A stretch of 51,390 nucleotides of DNA from an uncultured Sphingomonadales bacterium. GTDB taxonomy: Bacteria > Pseudomonadota > Alphaproteobacteria > Sphingomonadales > Sphingomonadaceae. The translations under genes and the position numbers were made by a program. Positions 1 to 8,745 of this stretch are shown here, one piece after another. Each line of letters starts with the position of its first letter. Within the stretch, counting starts at the first letter, position 1. The notes beneath the pieces were generated by a model. The model searched no databases, was not told the origin of the DNA, and saw only the letters and a program-made list of their open reading frames with translations. The DNA lies in NCBI GenBank assembly GCA_937870585.1, contig CALMZE010000024.1, positions 1-51,390 of the forward strand. Reading direction: 5' to 3'.

Positions 1-48
1 AAGGTCCGTAAACGTACCCCCAACATCAACACCCAATCTATAGGTCAT
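1..48 (-). CDS. Hydantoinase A / oxoprolinase-type protein, N-terminus only (runs off left edge)
   Basis: Reading leftwards from the ATG at 48-46, the 16 visible codons give MTYRLGVDVGGTFTDL. This is the typical start of the hydantoinase/oxoprolinase N-terminal domain (HyuA and acetone carboxylase beta relatives), whose DxGGTFTD stretch belongs to the ATP-phosphate-binding fold. A Shine-Dalgarno-like GAGGG lies five bases before the ATG. Family members hydrolyse cyclic amides such as hydantoins or 5-oxoproline using ATP, usually with a HyuB partner. Everything after residue 16 is outside the window, so the substrate cannot be guessed. It is divergent from the glycosyltransferase at 272. Confidence 0.75.
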   Translation of the reverse strand, partial: MTYRLGVDVGGTFTDL

Positions 49-271
49 GTCTGCCCTCAAACGATAATCGAGCCAGGTTGCTCTTCGCCGCCCACCATGG
101 GCGAGCAAGCCACCTTCCCGCAACCCCGATTTGCGGCCTATGCGCACGGGAACCCATCGCCAAGTGCCGGAAAACTGCGCGCGGTAACCCGATCTTCACC
201 ATATCGGGCCATGGGTCTATCGGGAGTATGCGGGGTGTGCCCGCAGCGCGTCACCGGGTTAAGGGTTTGGG
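49..271. promoter_or_regulatory. Divergent intergenic region with a bulged inverted repeat
   Basis: This 223-base region separates the leftward hydantoinase-like gene from the rightward glycosyltransferase gene. It holds an imperfect inverted repeat at 78-108: outer arms TTGCTC (78-83) and GAGCAA (103-108), inner arms GCCC (90-93) and GGGC (99-102), with six unpaired bases on the left. This could be an operator or just a fold in GC-rich DNA. AAGGG at 261-265 is the probable ribosome-binding site for the ATG at 272. I see no convincing coding sequence here. Confidence 0.35.
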
Positions 272-1273
272 ATGTCGACACCAGCCATCAGCGTTGCGAT
301 GAGCGTGTATAATTGCGAGCGGTTTCTTGCGCCCGCCATTGAGAGCATCCTCTCCCAGAGTTTCACCGATTTTGAGTTTCTGATCCTCAATGATGGTTCC
401 AGCGACCGCTCTGCCGAAATCATCAATGGCTATGCTGCGCAGGACGAGCGAATCCGCCCGATCCACCGGGAGAATAGGGGCCTGATCGTCAGCCTCAACC
501 AGTTGCTGGCCGAAGCGCGCGCGCCGCTGATCGCCCGGATGGATGGCGATGATATCTCCAAGCCGGAGCGTTTTGCACAGCAGATCGCCTTTATGACAGC
601 CCATCCCGATCATGGCGTGCTCGGCACCTGGACTGAAGATATGGACGAGGATGGTTCGCCCTATCACATGACCGGGTCTGACCATCCCGTCACCAACGAA
701 GAATTTCAGAATGTGGTCGGCGAACGCTCACCCTTGTGCCACCCGTCCGTGATGATGCGGCGCGATCTCGCGCTGGAGGTTGGCGGCTATCACGCGGCGT
801 TCCGCCATTGCGAGGATTACGACCTGTGGCTCCGCCTCGCCAGCCGCACCAAAATCTGCTCTATCCCCGAACGCCTGCTGCGCTATCGCCACTCAGACGG
901 GCAGGTCAGCACCAAACATATTGTTGAGCAGCAATATGGCGTCGCTGTATCTCGCCTGGCCTGGCAGGCACGCAATGGCGGGCGCGCGGACCCAACCGAA
1001 CATCTGGACCATCTGCCCCCGTTTGAAGGGCTGGATGCCCTGTTCGGCATGGAAGGCCTGTCTGAGCGTGCGCGGGAAATGGTGGCAGAAGCCCTGCTCT
1101 ATTCACCTGTTGCGCTGAAAGGGAATGGCTTTGGCATCATCGTTGATCACGTCCATGACAGCGCCAAGACGCGCAGCCGGATCAGCGGACTGCCCCGCAC
1201 CATATTGCGGCTGATGCGGCTGGGCGAGCCGGTGCGCGCGGCCTCACTCGCCGCCGCCCTGATGCTGGGCTGA
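272..1273 (+). CDS. Family 2 glycosyltransferase
   Basis: The 333-residue product starts with the GT-A/GT2 Rossmann-like signature: SVYNCERFLAPAIESIL, then LNDGSSDRSAEI at about residues 35-50, and the metal/nucleotide-sugar site RMDGDD near residue 90. These residues bind an NDP-sugar and Mg/Mn ion. A later CEDYDLWLRL stretch matches the ED-containing acceptor-side motif of inverting GT2 enzymes. There is no membrane segment, so it probably acts at the cytoplasmic face. A flippase follows six bases after its stop, so the pair probably builds and exports a polysaccharide or lipid-linked glycan. The sugar and acceptor cannot be read from sequence. The ATG at 272 has AAGGG six bases upstream. 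Confidence 0.88.
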   Translation: MSTPAISVAMSVYNCERFLAPAIESILSQSFTDFEFLILNDGSSDRSAEIINGYAAQDERIRPIHRENRGLIVSLNQLLAEARAPLIARMDGDDISKPERFAQQIAFMTAHPDHGVLGTWTEDMDEDGSPYHMTGSDHPVTNEEFQNVVGERSPLCHPSVMMRRDLALEVGGYHAAFRHCEDYDLWLRLASRTKICSIPERLLRYRHSDGQVSTKHIVEQQYGVAVSRLAWQARNGGRADPTEHLDHLPPFEGLDALFGMEGLSERAREMVAEALLYSPVALKGNGFGIIVDHVHDSAKTRSRISGLPRTILRLMRLGEPVRAASLAAALMLG

Positions 1274-1279
1274 GCGCCC

Positions 1280-2740
1280 ATGTCTGTCCGCATCGCGGCG
1301 CTCTGGTCAATGGGGGCTCAATATCTGAGCTTCATCATCCAGTTCGCTGTCAGCGTCCTGATTTCGCGCTTCTTCCTGAGCCCGGCCGAAGTCGGGCTCT
1401 TCTCCATCGCGCTTGCGGCGGCGCAATTGCTCGCCGTGCTTCAGGAATTCGGGCTGACGCGTTACATTTCCGGCACGCGCGATCTGGGGCGAGACGAATT
1501 GCGCACCTGCGCTTCAGTGGCATTGCTGTTTGCCTGGGGTGTAGCCATCGTCATCGCCCTGCTCGCCGCACCAATGGCGGACTTTTACAATGATACAAGG
1601 CTGGTGCCACTGATGCTGGTCATCGCCGGTTCCTATCTGTTCGTGCCCTTCTCGGTCATTCCGACTGCATTGCTCTCCAAGGATATGGATTTCCGGTCGC
1701 TTTTCTTCGTCAATGCCGGATCGACGGCGATCAACGCCGCACTGGCTCTTTCTCTCGCTGCCGCAGGCTGGTCTGCCGCTGCGCTTGCCTGGGCGCTCAT
1801 CGGTCAAGCCGCCGCGCGTGCGATCATTGCGCAGATCATGCGCCCTGCGCCCCTCCCCTTCCCTTTGCGGCTGACCGGTGCGATGCCCATCGTCCGCTTC
1901 GGCTCAGCGGCCAGCGCGCTCTATGTCTCCGGCGCTATCGGCACGCGCACGCCGGACCTGATCGTGGGCAAGCTGATCACGCTTCATGCAGTTGGCCTGT
2001 TCAGCCGTGCGACGGCGCTCGCCGGCCAGATCGTCACTCTGGTATCTGGCGCGATTGGCGCGGTCTTCTATCCCGCCTTTGCCCGGCTGCGCGATGCAGG
2101 CGAGCCGCTGGCTCCGGCCTATTACCGCGTGGTCGCCAGCTATACGGCGCTGATCTGGGCCACCATGGCGGGGCTTGCACTGGGAGCCGAACCCTTGGTG
2201 CGCGCGGTCTATGGCGAGAAGTGGATCGAAGTCGCGCCCCTTTTGAGCTGGATTGCACTCAGCGAATTCCTGTTCGTCATGCTGCCGCTGCATGTCGATA
2301 TTCCGATGCTGCTCGGGCGCACGGGCACGCTCATCAAGCTCAACCTGCTCGATACCGGTGCGGCGCTGGCCTTCCTCGCATATGCGTCTGCCCATGGCGT
2401 GGAAGCTGCCGCCCAATCGCGCATCATTTATGGGGCGGCGTGGGTGCTGGTCTATGCCCGCTTCCTGCAAGGGCTGATCGGATTTGAATGGCGCGTGATG
2501 GCAAAGCTCTATGCTTCGAGCGCCATTGCCGCGCTGGCGGCGGTGATCCCGATGCTACTCGCCTATCGCTTTTGGGTCAGTCCAGAGGCCATGCTGTTCT
2601 GGCAACTGGCGCTGGTCAGTGCGGCGGGCGGACTGTGCTGGCTTGGCGCGCTGGCGCTGCTGCGCCACCCATCATGGAGCGAGATCATGGCCATCGCCGG
2701 GCCGCTGCTGACCCGCTTTGCCAGGCCGCGCGCCGCCTGA
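1280..2740 (+). CDS. Oligosaccharide flippase (Wzx/MOP-type polysaccharide biosynthesis protein)
   Basis: The 486-residue protein is almost entirely hydrophobic, with about 12-14 predicted membrane helices and the N-terminal pattern of the MOP/MVF flippase superfamily (LWSMGAQYLSFIIQFAVSVLISRFFLSPAEVGLFSIA). Family members move undecaprenyl-linked oligosaccharides across the inner membrane. Length is normal. It starts six bases after the GT2 stop and is almost certainly cotranscribed with it. Its stop codon is back to back with that of the convergent CBS gene: the two stops form the palindrome TGATCA at 2738-2743. No polymerase or ligase gene is visible nearby. Confidence 0.88.
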   Translation: MSVRIAALWSMGAQYLSFIIQFAVSVLISRFFLSPAEVGLFSIALAAAQLLAVLQEFGLTRYISGTRDLGRDELRTCASVALLFAWGVAIVIALLAAPMADFYNDTRLVPLMLVIAGSYLFVPFSVIPTALLSKDMDFRSLFFVNAGSTAINAALALSLAAAGWSAAALAWALIGQAAARAIIAQIMRPAPLPFPLRLTGAMPIVRFGSAASALYVSGAIGTRTPDLIVGKLITLHAVGLFSRATALAGQIVTLVSGAIGAVFYPAFARLRDAGEPLAPAYYRVVASYTALIWATMAGLALGAEPLVRAVYGEKWIEVAPLLSWIALSEFLFVMLPLHVDIPMLLGRTGTLIKLNLLDTGAALAFLAYASAHGVEAAAQSRIIYGAAWVLVYARFLQGLIGFEWRVMAKLYASSAIAALAAVIPMLLAYRFWVSPEAMLFWQLALVSAAGGLCWLGALALLRHPSWSEIMAIAGPLLTRFARPRAA

Positions 2741-3166
2741 TCAACTGGCGATATAATCGCGCATCGCAGCAGCCTCAGCCTCGATCCGGTCGATCCGGAA
2801 CTTCACCAGATCTCCGATTGAGACGAATCCCACCATCGCGTCACCATCGAGCACAGGCAAATGGCGCACACGCCGCCGCGTCATCATGGACAACGCCGTG
2901 AGGACCGCCGTATCGGGTGAAACCGTGATGACCGGGGTGATCATGACGGCAGAGACCGGCTTGGACAGGAAGGCATCGCGTTCGCCGGCCAGACCATGAA
3001 TCACGTCCCGCTCAGAGAAAATGCCCACCACTTTGCCGCCGTCCAGCACGGGCATGGCCCCGATCCGCTTGGCAGCGAGTGCAGCGATGGCATCGGCCAC
3101 GCTCGTCTCGGCAGACAACGCATGAACCGTGTCATCTCGCCCCTGAAGAATTGCCTTGATGGACAT
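2741..3166 (-). CDS. CBS-domain protein
   Basis: The 141-residue protein consists of two tandem CBS motifs forming one Bateman module: the first about residues 5-60 (DTVHALSAETSVADAIAALA, GIFSERDVI), the second about 70-135 (PVITVSPDTAVLTALSMM, GFVSIGDLVK). Such modules bind adenine nucleotides (AMP, ATP, SAM) and report energy state. There is no attached catalytic domain, so the partner is unknown. I chose the ATG at 3166 rather than an upstream in-frame start because GAGGAGG precedes it at ideal spacing. Convergent with the flippase, divergent from the small membrane protein at 3234. Confidence 0.9.
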   Translation of the reverse strand: MSIKAILQGRDDTVHALSAETSVADAIAALAAKRIGAMPVLDGGKVVGIFSERDVIHGLAGERDAFLSKPVSAVMITPVITVSPDTAVLTALSMMTRRRVRHLPVLDGDAMVGFVSIGDLVKFRIDRIEAEAAAMRDYIAS

Positions 3167-3233
3167 GGATCGGCCTCCTCTTCTGATTGTAGAACATCTT
3201 GCGCCAAAGCCCGGCAAAGGTCAAAAGCGGATC

Positions 3234-3521
3234 ATGAAACATTTTTCCGCGCTCGATGACCCACAATATGCCGCTTTTGCCTGGGCGCGCTACCGCAAGC
3301 TGATGCTTGGTATGGTGGGCTTTTCAACGGTCGCCGTCGCGTTGATCATCACCTATCTCTATCTGACCGTGCCCTATATTCCGAAGCTGATTCTGGTGAT
3401 GATCTTCATCGGGCTGATGTTTACGCTGATGCTGATGGCCGCTCTGATGGGGCTGGTGTTCCTTTCATCGGGCAGCGGGCATGACGAGGCCGTGATCGAC
3501 TTTGCCGAGGAAGAGGCATGA
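3234..3521 (+). CDS. Small two-helix inner-membrane protein of unknown function
   Basis: The 95-residue product starts MKHFSALDDPQYAAFAWARYRKLM and has two strongly hydrophobic segments at about residues 29-48 and 53-80, then a short acidic tail. I do not recognise a named family. The reading frame stays open further upstream, but those codons overlap the divergent CBS gene start and look non-coding, so I take the ATG at 3234. Its stop overlaps the next gene's ATG (ATGA at 3518-3521), so it is translationally coupled to the thioesterase; this is the only clue to its role. Confidence 0.7.
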   Translation: MKHFSALDDPQYAAFAWARYRKLMLGMVGFSTVAVALIITYLYLTVPYIPKLILVMIFIGLMFTLMLMAALMGLVFLSSGSGHDEAVIDFAEEEA

Positions 3522-3898
3522 ACAGCCCCCGCGATCCCATATTGCGGGTGGTGCCCGAGCCGCAGGACATCAATACCAATGGCCATATTTTCGGCGGCTG
3601 GGTGATGTCCATGATGGACCGGGCGGGCGGCATCTATGCCTCTCGCCTGTCCGGCACACGCTGCGCGACGGTGGCGGTGGAAGCGATGACATTCCACGCG
3701 CCGATCCTGATGGGCGATCTGATCTCGCTTTATGCCAGCATCGAACGGCGCGGGCGCACCTCGCTCGCCGTCCGGCTTGATGTGATGGCAGAGCGCGGCC
3801 AGACGCGCGGTGAGGTGGTTCAGGTGACAACGGGCGTCTTCACCTTCGTGGCGCTGGGCGAAGATATGCGCCCTACCCCGCTGCCTCCGCAAGACTAA
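3518..3898 (+). CDS. YciA-like acyl-CoA thioesterase (hotdog fold)
   Basis: The 126-residue protein has the YciA/acyl-CoA thioesterase pattern: DINTNGHIFGGWVMSMMDRAGG at residues 14-35, with the NGHIFGG loop and catalytic Asp in the helix, then AVEAMTFHAPILMGDLISLYASIERRGRTSL. Family members hydrolyse acyl-CoAs to free acid and CoA in the cytoplasm, usually as hexamers. Chain-length preference is not readable. The start ATG overlaps the preceding stop, with AAGAGG upstream. Its stop lies in the left arm of a perfect hairpin shared with the convergent SulP gene (3895-3911). Confidence 0.9.
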   Translation: MNSPRDPILRVVPEPQDINTNGHIFGGWVMSMMDRAGGIYASRLSGTRCATVAVEAMTFHAPILMGDLISLYASIERRGRTSLAVRLDVMAERGQTRGEVVQVTTGVFTFVALGEDMRPTPLPPQD

Positions 3899-3911
3899 GC
3901 ACCGCGCTTAG
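3895..3911. terminator. Hairpin holding both convergent stop codons
   Basis: CTAAGC (3895-3900) and GCTTAG (3906-3911) are perfect complements around a five-base loop. The TAA of the thioesterase gene (3896-3898) and the TAA of the opposing SulP gene (3910-3908) lie in the two arms. With a six-base stem and no T-run it would be a weak intrinsic terminator at best, but it is symmetrical and could act in both directions. Confidence 0.4.
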
Positions 3912-5170
3912 CGGTCGGGCGTCGTCATATCCTGTGTCGCAGAGGACAGGCCAAGTTTTCTTAATATAAGCCCTAGGATCACACCCGTCCCGATGGCGAT
4001 GGTGAGATCAGCAAAGACGGTCAGCACTAGGGTCAGCAACAGCAGAAGCAGGTCTGGCCAGGGCATGGCCGCATGGTGCCGCCATTGATGCGGCTCGGTC
4101 ATGTTCCAGGCAGTCAGCAAGAGCACAGCCGCAAGCGCGGGCATGGCGAGCATCCCGACCAATTGGCCCGCAACCATCATCAGCACCAGAATGGTAAGCG
4201 CATGGACGATCCCGGCGACCGGAGTCCGCCCCCCGGCGCGAACGTTGGTGGCCGTGCGGGCGATGGCCCCTGTTGCGGGCAATCCACCAAACAAGGCGGA
4301 CCCGATATTGGCCGCCCCTTGCGCCAGAAGTTCGGCGTTGGACCGGTGCTGGCTGCCGATCATGCGATCTGCCACCATAGCGGACAGAAGCGACTCGATC
4401 CCCGCCAGAAACGCGATGATCAGCGCCGATGGCAGAAGATCAATGAGGATCGGGCCGCTCAGTGGCGGAAATTGCGGCATCGGCAGGCTCGTTGGCAAAG
4501 CTCCAAAACGAGCATGGATTGTTTCAACCGGAAGCCCTGCCATGGCCACCAGTGCAGACCCAATGGCCACCGCCACAATCAACCCCGGCAATTTCGGTGC
4601 GCGCTGGCGGAAGACGGTAATCAGAACGATGCAAAGCAAGCCCACCATCACGGCTGACGGATTGACCGTTGCCCGTGCCGCCCACAAGGTTTCCAGCTTG
4701 GGCAGGAAGTCCGCAGGCACCGGCCCGGTTACCAGACCAAACACATCCTTGAGCTGCGACGTGCCGATGATGATGCCGATGCCAATCGTGAAGCCGTTGA
4801 TCACCGGTTCGGGAACCAACGCGACCAGCCGCCCCGCGCGCATTGCGCCCGCAAAGAGCAGGATGACTCCAGCCATCAGCGTGGCCGTCACCAGCCCCTG
4901 ATAGCCATGCTGTGCAATCACATCATAAACGACCACAATGAACGCGCCTGTCGGCCCGCCAATCTGCACGCGGCTGCCGCCGAGCAGTGAAATCAGGAAT
5001 CCGCCGACAATCGCCGTGACAAGACCAACCTGCGGCCCCGCCCCTGATGCAATGGCAATGGCAATGGAGAGCGGAACCGCCACCAGGGCCACCGTGATCC
5101 CGGCGGAAACATCCTGCTTGAAACCGGCGCGGGTATATCCTTGCAATGTTGTGAGCAATTTGGGTTTCAT
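3908..5170 (-). CDS. SulP-family anion transporter lacking a STAS domain
   Basis: The 420-residue product is a polytopic membrane protein with SulP/SLC26 signatures: DVSAGITVALVAVPLSIAIAIASGAGP near residue 20-46, then GGSRVQIGGPTGAFIVVV, and a later helix pair GLPATGAIARTATNVRAGGRTP. SulP proteins carry sulfate, bicarbonate or dicarboxylates. Most are 500-600 residues with a cytoplasmic C-terminal STAS domain; this one stops about 15 residues after the last helix, so it has only the transport domain. The ATG at 5170 fits the MKPKLL start; further upstream the frame lies inside the neighbouring amidohydrolase gene. Substrate unknown. Confidence 0.85.
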   Translation of the reverse strand: MKPKLLTTLQGYTRAGFKQDVSAGITVALVAVPLSIAIAIASGAGPQVGLVTAIVGGFLISLLGGSRVQIGGPTGAFIVVVYDVIAQHGYQGLVTATLMAGVILLFAGAMRAGRLVALVPEPVINGFTIGIGIIIGTSQLKDVFGLVTGPVPADFLPKLETLWAARATVNPSAVMVGLLCIVLITVFRQRAPKLPGLIVAVAIGSALVAMAGLPVETIHARFGALPTSLPMPQFPPLSGPILIDLLPSALIIAFLAGIESLLSAMVADRMIGSQHRSNAELLAQGAANIGSALFGGLPATGAIARTATNVRAGGRTPVAGIVHALTILVLMMVAGQLVGMLAMPALAAVLLLTAWNMTEPHQWRHHAAMPWPDLLLLLLTLVLTVFADLTIAIGTGVILGLILRKLGLSSATQDMTTPDR

Positions 5171-5174
5171 CGGC

Positions 5175-6854
5175 TCAGTCCAGCGTTCCAAAGACGGACT
5201 TGCCATCCTTGACCGTGGCGACCACGCGGATAGCATAAAGCTTCTCTGGCGCAACCTTGAGCGGATTCCCGTCCAATATCACCAGATCAGCCCGCTTGCC
5301 CGGCACAAGGCTGCCCTTTTCTGCATCCTCATGAATTTGCCATGCGGCGTTGATCGTGATCTGCTGGAGCGCGCGATAAGGGGAAACCCGCTCCAGCGGC
5401 CCCAATATATCGCCTGATTGCGTCCGCCGGTTCACCGAAGACCAGATCAGCCGCATCATGTCCGGCGGGACGACGGGCGAGTCATTATGGGCCGTCGGAC
5501 GCAGGCCAATGCTCCATGCGGTGGCTTGCGGTGAGATGAAGTCAGCGCGCTTGGCTCCCAGAGCCACATCGCGGTGCCAGTCTCCCCAATAATAAGTGTG
5601 GTTGGCAAAAAAGCTGGGCTGAATGTCGAGCGCCTTCTGCTCATCCAGCTGTTCGCGGCGGACAACCTGATTGTGAATGGCAATGGTGCGCTTGCCTGCA
5701 AGGCCTTGCGACCTCACGCCATCGATCAGCGCCTGTGCCGCTTCGTCTCCGTTGACATGCACGAACACTTGCCAGCCATTTTTTGCAGCCTCTGCCAGCT
5801 TGGAATTGAACAGGCCAATGTCGATGGCCGGGTAGCCGCGATAGTCTGCGCCCTTGCCTTCGGGAGGCACCGGCACCGGATCATGCAGCCACGCCGTCCG
5901 GCCCTGCGGAGAGCCGTCAATCGTCAGCTTGATACCGCCAATGCGCAGCCGCCCGGCATAAGGCTTGCCAATCTGCGCGCGCACTACTTCGGGCCAATCC
6001 CGCTCAAACGAGACGAGCGCCACAGTATCAATCGGCAAAACGCCGCGCTTCGCCGCTTCGGCAAGAGCAGGCCAAGCCTCTGGCATCACCCGGCCATCCT
6101 GTGCAGTGGTTATGCCGTTCGCCGCATAGATTTTGAGGCCCGCCAGCAAGGGCGCGATCCCGGCTTCAGCCGTGGTGGGCATCAGCGGCTTCATCGCAGT
6201 GAAGAAGGCAGTTTCTTCCAGCACACCATCGGGCGTCTTGCCATCTGCTTCGCGCCGGATGACGCCGCCTGGCGGGTTGGGCGAATCCGCCGTGACCCCC
6301 AGCATCTTGAGCATGGCCGTGTTGGCCGCAGCAAAATGGCCGCTGGCGTGAACCACGAGCACCGGCTTGTCCGCGATGGCGGCATCAAGATCGTGACGGG
6401 TGGGGTGGCGTTTCTCCACGAGCGCTGAATCGTCATAGCCATTGCCCATGACAATCGGCATCCCCGGCGGCGGGGTATAGGCGCGCAACGCCGCCTGCAA
6501 CGCGGCAATCGAATCCACCTTCCCGACTGGCGGCGGCGCCAGCTGCGCCAGCCCGGCGGTCTGCCCCACGCTGGAGACATGGCCATGCGCGTCTATGAAG
6601 CCGGGCAGCAGCGTCCGCCCCTTGAGATCGACGCGCACAGCCTTGCGGCCTGCCACGCGCGACACGTCCGCCAAAGATCCCAGCGCGATGATATGCCCGT
6701 CCCGAACAGCCAGCGCGTCCACGGTTTCAGGCGCGTCGCCCGCCAGCGTCAGTATGTCCCCGCCCGAATAGAGGGTCACGGCCTGATCTGCACCCTTCGC
6801 GACCGCCAATGAGGGCAAAAGCGCCAGCCCCCAGACCCAAGTCCGCATCTTCAT
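5175..6854 (-). CDS. Secreted YtcJ-like metal-dependent amidohydrolase
   Basis: The 559-residue protein has a Sec signal peptide (residues 1-19, ending SLAVA) and the amidohydrolase-3 layout: a beta-sandwich entry, LLPGFIDAHGHV near residue 70 giving the first metal-binding HxH, FVHVNGDEAAQALID in the middle, and a C-terminal GSLVPGKRADLVILDGNPL. YtcJ relatives hydrolyse exocyclic amides; many are linked to N-substituted formamides, but the substrate here is not readable. AGGGAGA lies eight bases before the ATG at 6854; a TTG six bases earlier is less likely. The SulP gene begins four bases beyond its stop, so the two are probably cotranscribed. Confidence 0.88.
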   Translation of the reverse strand: MKMRTWVWGLALLPSLAVAKGADQAVTLYSGGDILTLAGDAPETVDALAVRDGHIIALGSLADVSRVAGRKAVRVDLKGRTLLPGFIDAHGHVSSVGQTAGLAQLAPPPVGKVDSIAALQAALRAYTPPPGMPIVMGNGYDDSALVEKRHPTRHDLDAAIADKPVLVVHASGHFAAANTAMLKMLGVTADSPNPPGGVIRREADGKTPDGVLEETAFFTAMKPLMPTTAEAGIAPLLAGLKIYAANGITTAQDGRVMPEAWPALAEAAKRGVLPIDTVALVSFERDWPEVVRAQIGKPYAGRLRIGGIKLTIDGSPQGRTAWLHDPVPVPPEGKGADYRGYPAIDIGLFNSKLAEAAKNGWQVFVHVNGDEAAQALIDGVRSQGLAGKRTIAIHNQVVRREQLDEQKALDIQPSFFANHTYYWGDWHRDVALGAKRADFISPQATAWSIGLRPTAHNDSPVVPPDMMRLIWSSVNRRTQSGDILGPLERVSPYRALQQITINAAWQIHEDAEKGSLVPGKRADLVILDGNPLKVAPEKLYAIRVVATVKDGKSVFGTLD

Positions 6855-6881
6855 CCCCAATTCTCCCTTAAACCCCGCCTA

Positions 6882-8702
6882 TCAGGTCTCCAGCATCGCC
6901 TGCAAGACATTGAGCGGCATCGCCCCTTGCCGCAGAACAGCAGCGTGAAAACCTTTCAGATCACGGCCCTTGCGCGCCAGCCACGCCTTGCGCATCGCCA
7001 ACAGGCGCAACTGCCCGAGTTTATAGCCCAATGCCTGCCCCGGCCACGCCATATAGCGTTCCACTTCGGCTGCCGCGCGCACCTCTGCCACACCCGTCAT
7101 GTCCCGCATGGTGCGGATCGCCTGTTCGCGCGTCCAGCGCTTATGGTGGAGGCCGGTATCGATCACCAGCCGGATCGCGCGGAACAACTCCTCCTGCAAT
7201 CGGCCCAGATCGCCGAGCGGATCATCGGCATAGGCTCCGCGTTCGGCCATTAGCCCTTCGGCATAAAGCGCCCAGCCTTCCTGATAGGCATTAAATGCCG
7301 CGATGCGCACCAACAGCGGCGCTTCTCCGCGCGCGAGCGCAATCGCACTCTGGGTGTGATGTCCCGGCACGCCCTCATGATAGCTGAGCGTGGGCAGGCG
7401 GAACTTCGGCACGCTCGCCATGTCGCGCAGGTTGATCCAGTAAATGCCCGGCCGCGTGCCATCGAGCGAGGGGCCATCATAAACCCCGCCGGCGGCGGAT
7501 GCCTGCGTGGCTACCGGGATACGCCGGACGCTGAGCGCCTGATGGGGAATGAGGTCGGCAGGCAGCCAGTCCGCATAGCTGGCCTCTGCGCCAGTCACCC
7601 TGTCTCGCACATAAGCGAGCAGCGACTCGCGCCCGGCATCGCTGTCTGGAAACTGGTTCGCCGGGTCTTTGGCGAGCGCCGCCATCCGGTCTCCAATCGG
7701 GCCTTGTGTCAGGCCCTGCGCCGCAAGCAGCCGGTTCATGTCCGCAGCAATGCGCGTCACTTCATCCAGGCCGATGCGGTGAATTTCGTCCGGCGTGAGA
7801 GTCGCATCGCCCAGCGCCTGCACATTGGCGGCATAGAGGTCCGCGCCCATGGGCTGCGCCCACACGCCTGCCTCCGGCCTGCCCACAGGCAGCATCGCCG
7901 CCATCTCATTGCGCAGCGCAAGGAAAGCAGGCCGCACGCGCTTCTGGATGATCGCAACCGCGCGCCGTTGCGCGATCTGCCGGGTGCGGCGAGAATGCCC
8001 GGCCTCTTCGAGCCGCAGGGCGAGCGAGACAGCGAGCGGCTGCCGGTCTGCTGGCCCAGAGAGCACGGCATCAATCACCGGTAGAGTACGTTCGATCAGA
8101 CTGCGCGGTGGTACGCAGCCCGAGCCGCGATCCGCGCGGATTTTCTCGATGACATTGGCAAAAGCAGACGGAAAACTGTCCAGCTTGTCCAGCCAGGCGT
8201 CCACCGCGCGGGTGGTGGAGAGCGATTGGCGTTCCATCATGATCGCCAGCGAATCAATGTGCGGCCCCGAAATCGGATTGACGAGATAGGGAACATGGCC
8301 GGAAAGGGTCAGCGGGTTGATGCGCCCATAGGGAATGCCCGCCGAACGCGTGCCATTTTCAAGAACAGCGGACATGGTGGCAAGATGGGTGGCAAGCGGC
8401 GATCCGCCCTTGATCCGTATCCGCGCCAGAGTATTGCGCCCGGCCTGAAAGGCAGCGCGCGCGGCCGCCTCTCCGGCAGGCGAATAATCATCCAGCCGCT
8501 GCGCCAACGGTCCGCCGTCCAGCGAACCGGCGGTGCCCGCATAGGTCGCGGTTTCAGGCATCGCCTCCAAAATCGAAGCGGCGATGCCCTCCAGCGGGCC
8601 TGTGTCTGGCAGGGGCGGTGGCACTTTCTTGCGGGCCAAGGCCGGGCTGACGGCAAACGCCGCCAATACTGCCAGACTTGCCCTGCGTGTGATGCGCGCC
8701 AT
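6882..8702 (-). CDS. Exported DUF885 family protein (putative metallo-hydrolase)
   Basis: The 606-residue product starts MARITRRASLAVLAAFAVSP, which resembles a Tat signal (RR followed by a hydrophobic stretch and ALA cleavage). The body matches DUF885: residues around 470-480 read HEGVPGHHTQ, a HExxxHH-like cluster expected to bind zinc, followed by FNAYQEGWALYAEGL, whose Glu is likely a further ligand. Function is unassigned, though gluzincin-like peptidase activity has been suggested for the family. An in-frame ATG at 8717 is an alternative start; neither has a strong Shine-Dalgarno. It precedes the amidohydrolase by 27 bases on the same strand, so both may act in the periplasm on related amide substrates. 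Confidence 0.82.
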   Translation of the reverse strand: MARITRRASLAVLAAFAVSPALARKKVPPPLPDTGPLEGIAASILEAMPETATYAGTAGSLDGGPLAQRLDDYSPAGEAAARAAFQAGRNTLARIRIKGGSPLATHLATMSAVLENGTRSAGIPYGRINPLTLSGHVPYLVNPISGPHIDSLAIMMERQSLSTTRAVDAWLDKLDSFPSAFANVIEKIRADRGSGCVPPRSLIERTLPVIDAVLSGPADRQPLAVSLALRLEEAGHSRRTRQIAQRRAVAIIQKRVRPAFLALRNEMAAMLPVGRPEAGVWAQPMGADLYAANVQALGDATLTPDEIHRIGLDEVTRIAADMNRLLAAQGLTQGPIGDRMAALAKDPANQFPDSDAGRESLLAYVRDRVTGAEASYADWLPADLIPHQALSVRRIPVATQASAAGGVYDGPSLDGTRPGIYWINLRDMASVPKFRLPTLSYHEGVPGHHTQSAIALARGEAPLLVRIAAFNAYQEGWALYAEGLMAERGAYADDPLGDLGRLQEELFRAIRLVIDTGLHHKRWTREQAIRTMRDMTGVAEVRAAAEVERYMAWPGQALGYKLGQLRLLAMRKAWLARKGRDLKGFHAAVLRQGAMPLNVLQAMLET

Positions 8703-8745
8703 GCCCCACCGTGACATTCGCAGCCATTCGCGGCAACAGGGAAAG

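Noticed and set aside
8584..8745. Upstream extension of the N-formylglutamate amidohydrolase
   Set aside because: It overlaps the divergent DUF885 signal peptide; the ATG at 8746 has a good ribosome-binding site and starts the conserved region.
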